Origin: Lactuca virosa
Taxonomy: Eukaryota > Streptophyta > Magnoliopsida > Asterales > Asteraceae
NCBI GenBank assembly: GCA_928212115.1
Contig: CAKMRJ010000001.1
Coordinates: forward strand, 179,006,764-179,070,763
DNA length: 64,000 bases
Reading direction: 5' to 3'
The notes below the pieces were generated by a model. That model was not told the origin of the DNA. It searched no databases and saw only the letters and a list, made by a program, of their open reading frames with translations. The translations under genes were made by a program, and so were the position numbers. This document shows positions 58,040 through 64,000 of the stretch, piece by piece. Positions within the stretch are counted from its first letter, which is position 1. Each line of letters opens with the position of its first letter.

Positions 58040-59646
58040 TGTAACATCATGCTCGGGATTATTCTGTGGTTCAGGGCCATGGGCAGGAAGTCGGTTGTGT
58101 AAAGCCTTTTTGCCTTAAGGAGGCGATGTTTAGACCTTTTAGAAGGATGTGATGATGGTTATGAGATCTAAACCTTTGAATTATGTTTTGGAGTCAAAGG
58201 GTAAAACGGGAAAAGTCATAGACCGGGTTCTTGCATGAAATATAGATTTTTGTTCAAGACTTTTCTAGTCAAAGATAGTTAGATAATATTGTAGAGCTCT
58301 TTAATACCTTTCCGTGGATATAAAGAACATCAAAATCGGAGTTAGGACGAAGAAGTTATGCCTGTTTAAAGTTTGGTCGATTTTGGGTGAAGCTGAGTAC
58401 GCTATGCATGCTCAAAGTGTACGCTGGGCGTACTAGGACATCCCTAGTATGCTGCCTTTAATTTGAGTATGATGGGGGTAGGCGAACAGTACCCAAACCG
58501 TATTTTCATGGTTTGAGCCCTATTTAAGCTCCTTAACTACCCCAAACCCACTCCATTCTCAGCCTCCACCCCTCCAACACCCCTTCCATGAAACCCTAAC
58601 CCTAGTTGAGCTTTGTGAGCTAAAATAAGGTGTTTTTGAGTGCTATTGAGTATGCATGGTGCACCTTGGAGAAGAAGGAACTTCTTGGAGAAGTGTTGGT
58701 TGCAGTGGAGCTTATAGATCTGGACTTTGTTCACCTTGATCTATCTTCTAGAGGTATAAAGTTTGAATCTTGATGATGCATTTCTTATATCTAGCTAGTT
58801 TTCAGGTTATGAGTTTTGGTCGTTTTAGTGCATAAAGTTTATATATTGAAAGTTTGTGACCTTGTTATGCATAAAGTTGACAAAGATGAACTTTTGGGTC
58901 CCTTTGAGACTTAAATACTAGATCTTGTTTTTTGGGACCATTCTAATGGATAAAGTTGGAAACTTTATCCATTATAAAGCTATCATGAACCATAAAAATG
59001 TGATCTTGGCCCTTCTGTTCCTTCCATGCAAGAGTTGTGATGTCTTATTCGGTTAAGAACTTCGGGTTTTGGACATTAAGCACTTTATAGCCATGCAAAG
59101 TAATAAAGTTGGAACTTTATCAGTTAGGACATCATTTTTGACTTGGATTTGAGTTTTGGATGTATGAATTAATAGGATAAACTCTTAATGGAGTTTTGGG
59201 ACTGGGCTGCGTACGCTGGGGTTACCTGGTAGTACGTTGCGCGTATGCGGTCAGCGCCCCGCTTTTAGTCAACATCAAAGTACGATGGGCGTACTCTCTT
59301 TGTACGCAGGGTGTACTCTGCTGGGAAGATATATTGACTTTTGGACCTCGACTGTTGACTTTGACTTTGACCAGGGTTGACCAAGTTTGACCTAAGGGCA
59401 TTTTGGGTAATTTGATTTATAGTTGAGCTTTTGGGTTCCTGTTAATTGTATATGTGGCTGGTAGATATAGCTTTTAGAGCAGTGATTGGTGCAACTATTC
59501 TTTTAGACTATAAGGTGAGTCTTCTCACTATATCTATGGGTAGAAGGTACTAATGCCGGCCCATTACGTGTTATGTGGTATGCTAGCTGCCTCTGTGATA
59601 CTTGCGTGGAAGACCTTGGGGGTAGCTCGTGGCACTTGGATATTAG
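58040..59646 (+). repeat. GypF: gypsy LTR (+), 3' end missing
   Basis: TGTAACATCATG start. Same family as GypL in the opposite orientation. Contains GTACGC..GGGCGTACT near palindromes at about 58418-58436, 59208-59250 and 59278-59325, and TCTTCTCACTATATCTATGGG near 59518. Interrupted at 59647 by CopG about 1.6 kb into the LTR. Confidence 0.8.
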
Positions 59647-60411
59647 TGTTGGGTTTTGAGCATCCTAACACTCCTATGATGTACATGCAACCCTAGAAAC
59701 CTTGGATCTATGTTTTACTATGAATACATGTAAATTTGTTTTTCCAAGGTTCATAACCTATCTATAATCGCATGGGGAACTTTAAACATAAAAGCTAGAT
59801 GAATTACATACCTTTGATTAGTGAGTTGATTCCTTGGAGTTTGAGAGCCAAGCACCAATAATCAGGATGCCTCAAATGGAAATCACAAATCACCACAAAC
59901 TTGAAAAAACTATGAGAGTGTATGTTTGCTTCTAGAAATCGGCCACCTTCTTTCACACACACAACTAGTGCCATTTCAAGTATCACAATCTCCTTTATAT
60001 AGTGTGGAGGATTAGGGTTACATCCATGTAAACCCTAATACCCATGACTCTTCCTCTCCAAGGATCCATGGGTTAAAATCTCCATGGACTATCCATGGAC
60101 TCCCATGCATGCCAAGCCCATTCCAAATGAGTATTACCCCACACTTATATAAATACAAGATCCCATATTTAATTAGTCGCCTTTTTGATCACCAAATTAA
60201 TTCTAAATTAATTTATGATCAATACTAATTAAATAATATGATTTCATATTAATATATTATAACTTATAATATATTAACAAATCATAAACATACAATTCTC
60301 AAAGGTTTAACCATACAAATAGTTCGGGTGAAGTGCAACCCAAATGTACCATGCCGGGTCGGGTCAAGTATATACCAAATAAAGTTATGGACTTAGACAC
60401 CTTATCCAACA
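59647..60411 (-). repeat. CopG 3' LTR (765 bp)
   Basis: Plus strand TGTTGGGTTTTGAGCATCC start and TTATCCAACA end. Shares the AATTAATT-rich and GGGTCGGGTCAAGTATATAC blocks with the CopH LTRs, but is clearly diverged from them. Confidence 0.88.
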
Positions 60412-61259
60412 GTCTCCCACTTGGATAAGTCTAATAACTCTATTTGCCTATATTACTTCAGGAACCAACCGACAATCGTAGCACTTAAAACTCTGTTGAA
60501 CTATGAAGCGCCATTTTATATAAGTGATCATATAATCCTCTGTTCTCAAGATATCAGCCGAACAAATACATGGAACAACGTCGTACTTATTGTCCAGCAG
60601 TTTGTTTCCCGATTTCCGATTTGTTTGACATAGAACTGAATTGAACACATCAATTAGGTTCTGACCGGGCCCGATACATAGGTCAAAACAAAATCATCGA
60701 GGGGCCCATATATCGCTTCTAATCCTCTATGGACTATAAGGAACATATAAACTTCGACTCATATACTTGTTTTTACTACTTGTTGAATTATACAGAAAGG
60801 CACGTTTTATAACATCAAGTTACTGATGCGTTTTCGTGCAATCAATGCATAACCAACTCATAGGCAACAACTAATATCTCTGGGTTTGAAGACTTATATG
60901 ATATTACTTTCTCACGATCGCTCGAGATAAATTCCATGAAGTGATGCAAGTGAGCATGGGTTTATTCCAATACTCAGAACTTCTGATCACTCATAAATAT
61001 TGTAGCAATCATTGCTATGGCTAAACACCTTTAGTAATCTATAAGACCAATTCATGACAGTCTTAATTCATACCTACTTCCGACGTATGACCGACTGTGG
61101 AAGTTTGAATAAAGTAAATTATTCTGGAAGTAAAAACATGCAAAGCTGAAACAATAGTAAATAATTGACAAGAGAGAGTAACACCTTACTCATAAATAAA
61201 CACATCTTTTATTCATCATCAAATCTCGATTACATTTTACAAGTTTCATAAATAGCTAT
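60412..61259 (-). other. CopG 3' untranslated region with polypurine tract
   Basis: Minus-strand CCAAGTGGGAGAC at 60412-60424 abuts the LTR. The other 830 bp are non-coding and match CopH 19606-20450. Confidence 0.75.
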
Positions 61260-61583
61260 CTAATCTGTAAAACTAATATCATCCTTTAGCCCGATGCATC
61301 TCACATGCTGTAAATGCCTAACCCTCGTCAGTCCCTTCGTGAGGGGATCTGTAGGATTTTCTTCTGATGATACCCTCTTTGCCACGAGGACTCCTTCTTC
61401 TATCTTATGTCTTATGAAGTGATATTTTCTGTCAATGTGTCTAGATCTGCCATGATCTCTCGGTACAACTCCAAGGTCTCCGATGAAGTTCTTCAGCCAT
61501 ATTGCCTCCTTTGCCGCTTCACTCGCTGCTATGTACTCTGATTCATAAGTCGAATCAGCTACCGTCTCCTGCTTGGAACTCAT
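61260..61583 (-). pseudogene. pol: CopG RNase H with 22-residue deletion
   Basis: Opens MSSKQETVADSTYESEY, which belongs to the RNase H domain of the polyprotein and is separated from RT by a frameshift near 61600-61625. Relative to CopH (20451-20837), 22 residues including the catalytic-site YDNEGA segment are missing in frame between DLGVVP and RDHGRSRHID. The 66-bp loss is bounded by GGT in the intact copy. Cleavage of RNA-DNA hybrid would be lost. Confidence 0.85.
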
Positions 61584-61624
61584 CCAAGTGATAGCCCCTC
61601 CATTTAGAGTAAAGCCCAGCCCGA

Positions 61625-63715
61625 CTAAGAGTGGAAGTTATCCCTATGAGTCTTAAAGCTAGCATCACTATACCCTACTACTCTCAAGTCATCACTCCCA
61701 CCAAGGGTAAGGATCCAATCCTTAGTCCTCCGCAGATACTTGAGAATATTCTTTACCGCAGTCCAGTGAGCCTTGCCAGGGTTCCCCTGATATCTGCTGA
61801 CCATGCTCAAAGCGAAGGCTACATCAGGACGGGTACAAGTCATAGAATACATGATCGAGCCAACAGCGGAATCATATGTTAGTCGACTCATCTCAGCTAT
61901 CTCAGCCTTTGTACTCGGACTCTGAGCCTTGCTCAGTTTGACATTGCTTTGGATCGGAAATTCTCCTTTCTTGGAATTCTGCATGTTGAACCTTTTCAAC
62001 ACCTTATCCAAGTAGGTACTCTGACTAAGTCCAATTAGTCTTTTACTCCTATCACTTAATATCCTTATCCCTAGGATATAGGCAGCCACTCCAAGGTCCT
62101 TCATAGCAAAACACTTCCCAAGCCAGGACTTCACCTCCTGCAAAGTTGGAATGTCATTTCCTATGAGCAGAATGTCATCCACATACAACACCAAGAAGCT
62201 AACTATACTCCCACTAGCTCTGACATATACACTGGACTCATCTTCACTTCTCGAAAATCCAAACTCTTTGACTTTCTCATCGAAACAAAGATTCCATCTG
62301 CGAGGTTCTTGTTTCAATCCATAGATGGATTTCTCAAGCTTACACACTCTATTCGGGTACTCCGTACTGACAAAACCCTCTGGCTGACTCATGTAAACAT
62401 CCTCAGCGAACTTCCCATTAAGGAAAGTGGTTTTGACATCCATTTGCCATATTTCATAGTCATGAAATGCATCAATGGCTAACATAACCCTAATAGACTT
62501 AATCTTTGCTACCGGTGAAAAGGTCTCATCATAATCAACTCCCGGAGTTTGAGAAAAGCTGTTTGCAACCAGTCGCGCCTTATAAGTGTGTACATTACCA
62601 TCCATGTCGGTCTTCTTCTTGAAGATCCATTTGCACTCGATTGTCTTACGACCTGGTACATTGTCAACCAAGTTCCAAACTTGATTGTCAGAAATGGACT
62701 GTATCTCGCTGTCCATAGCCTCTTTCCATTTACCAGCCTCAGGGCTTGCCATGGCTTCCGTGTAGCTGTTAGGTTCATCCAGATTTACCAGTGTATTATC
62801 ACTGATAAGTGTATCACCTTCTGCAGTAATATGGAAACCATAGTAATGCTCTGGTGCATTCGTAACTCTCGTGGAACGCCTCAGAGGTACAGACTCGTCA
62901 GTAGGATCAACAGGAGTTTCCTCCTCAGGTTGATTGCTAGGATTTGAGGTTCCTTCACCACTTGACTCTTGAAGTTCTTCAAGGTCAATTTGCCTCCCAC
63001 AGTTTCCTTGGCTCATGAACTCTCTCTCACGAAAGACCACTCTCCTTTCCACAAAGACCACATTCTCACTGGGTCTGTAGAAGAGGTAACCAAAGGATTT
63101 CTGTGGGTAGCCAATGAAAATACACCTCTTACTTCGAGGTTCAAGCTTATCGTGAGTCTCGCGCTTCACAAAAGCCTCACAACCCCAAATCTTGATGTGG
63201 TCCAAGTTGGGAACTTTCCCAGTCCACATCTCATGAGGTGTTTTGACAACCTTCTTTGTAGGGACTAGATTTAGGATATGGGCGGCAGTCTATAAGGCAT
63301 ACCCCCAAAAAGAGATTGGTAGCAAAGCTCGACTCATCATGGAGCGAACCATGTCTAACAAGGTTCAATTACGCCTCTCAGCCACACCATTCAACTGTGG
63401 TGTCCTGGGAGGTGTCAATTGTGAGACAATCCCACACTCCTTAAGATAGTCGAGGAACTCTGTGTTAACATACTCACCACCTCGATCGGATCGAAGCATC
63501 TTAATGTTCCTGTCCAATTGATTTTCTACTTCCTGTTTAAACTCTTTCAACCTTTCAAAAGTCTCTGACTTATGCTTGATTAAGTAGACATAACCATATC
63601 TACTATAATCTTCAGTAAAAGTCACAAAATAGCGATTAGCATCCCTTGTGGCGGTTTTGAAGGGTCCACATACATCGGTATGTATAAGGTCCAACAAACC
63701 CTCACCCCCTTTCAC
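61625..63715 (-). pseudogene. pol: CopG pol: integrase and reverse transcriptase
   Basis: Integrase core (63365-63715): LIHTDVCGPF, FTEDYSRYGYVYL, RSDRGGEYVNT and NGVAERRN, with a break near 63365. A long open frame (61625-63229, 534 codons) covers the integrase C-terminal part (WGCEAFVKRETHD), the linker with VPLRRSTRVTNAPEHY, and RVT_2 reverse transcriptase with IFKKKTDMDGNVHTYKARL, QMDVKTTFLNG and YVDD at 62174-62185, then RPDVAFALSMVSRYQ. It ends by frameshift before RNase H. This is the best-preserved RT in the window. Confidence 0.92.
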
Positions 63716-64000
63716 AAGTACCAGTGAAGGGTGATTTTGTCATTTTCCCAAGCAAACAAGATTCACAACTATCATCTGACTTTAGGTCAAATGACTCCAA
63801 GACTCCATCCTTTTGGAGTTGGCCTATGTGTTTCTTGCTTACATGTCCAAGACGACAATGCCACAATGATGCTTTATCCAAGCTAGTAAAGGAATCAATA
63901 CACAACACATTATTTCCTAGGTAATCTACAACCGACACAGTTTCATACACACCATCACAAGGTAATGCTTTAAAATAAAGAACATTATTAAAGAAAGCAA
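63702..64000 (-). pseudogene. pol: CopG GAG-pre-integrase and integrase zinc-binding region
   Basis: Reads LWHCRLGHVSKKHIGQL and CESCLLGKMTKSPFTG, the HHCC zinc-binding region before the integrase core. Open to 63950; upstream sequence continues past the window. A frameshift near 63705 separates it from the core. Confidence 0.85.

Larger units (their letters stand above)
59647..64000 (-). mobile_element. CopG: Ty1/copia element, same family as CopH, 5' end outside window
   Basis: 3' LTR, PPT, RNase H, RT, integrase and GAG-pre-integrase follow in minus order up to the window end. Proteins align closely with CopH (for example FIGYPQKSFGYLFYRPS, YVDDILLIGND, ADSTYESEYIAASEA). The leader and gag lie beyond position 64000. 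Confidence 0.93.

Overview
This window is plant nuclear heterochromatin made almost entirely of LTR retrotransposons. I found no intact host gene, rRNA, tRNA or CRISPR array. Composite motifs (the near-palindromic GACTCGTCGAGT cluster, GTACGC..GGGCGTAC clusters inside gypsy LTRs, and the CGAA-rich copia families) suggest an Asteraceae genome, most likely a lettuce-type Lactuca. That assignment is inference from familiarity, not a search.

Layout. (1) 1-11302, + strand: SireA, a Sirevirus-like Ty1/copia element cut off by the window start, carrying gag, pol and a very large additional ORF (aORF) before the 3' LTR; the LTR is followed by a primer-binding site. (2) 11341-15043: NA1, a complete but gene-less LTR element of 3.7 kb. 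(3) 15044-16935: gypsy remnants in both orientations. (4) 16952-48220: one minus-strand gypsy LTR split by a nested copia element, CopH (18846-48106, minus). CopH is itself split twice: by a chimeric block at 22857-30980 (a second NA copy, NA2, plus rearranged SireC) and by SireB (33847-47259), a complete Sirevirus with LTRs, PBS, PPT and AGCAT target-site duplications. (5) 48221-58039: SireD, a badly decayed Sirevirus pol on +, interrupted by ElemE (52509-57847, TSD CACCC), a gag-only non-autonomous element. (6) 58040-59646: a + strand gypsy LTR, cut by (7) CopG (59647 to window end, minus), same family as CopH.

Most interesting content. The Sireviruses carry a third gene of about 1,170-1,250 codons between RNase H and the 3' LTR. 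Three copies (SireA, SireB, SireC) share the architecture: a conserved N-terminal domain, a bipartite basic nuclear-localisation-like stretch, a coiled coil and a conserved C-terminal domain. In SireA and SireB the gene start lies 85-103 bp behind a canonical TATAAAAGG box and a 1.5-2 kb conserved non-coding region, which suggests an internal promoter. A basic nuclear-looking protein differs from the envelope-like role usually proposed for extra Sirevirus ORFs. Other signals are repeated in-frame polypurine tracts inside pol, a precise GT...AG-bounded in-frame loss in the SireA reverse transcriptase, palindromic-loop hairpins in the CopH leader, and a triple hairpin repeat in ElemE.

Inferred insertion order: SireD (oldest) received gypsy and ElemE; the gypsy LTR received CopH (LTRs about 3% different); CopH received SireB (LTRs about 2.5% different) and the chimeric block. 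All coding regions are broken by stops or frameshifts. Counts of differences were made by eye.
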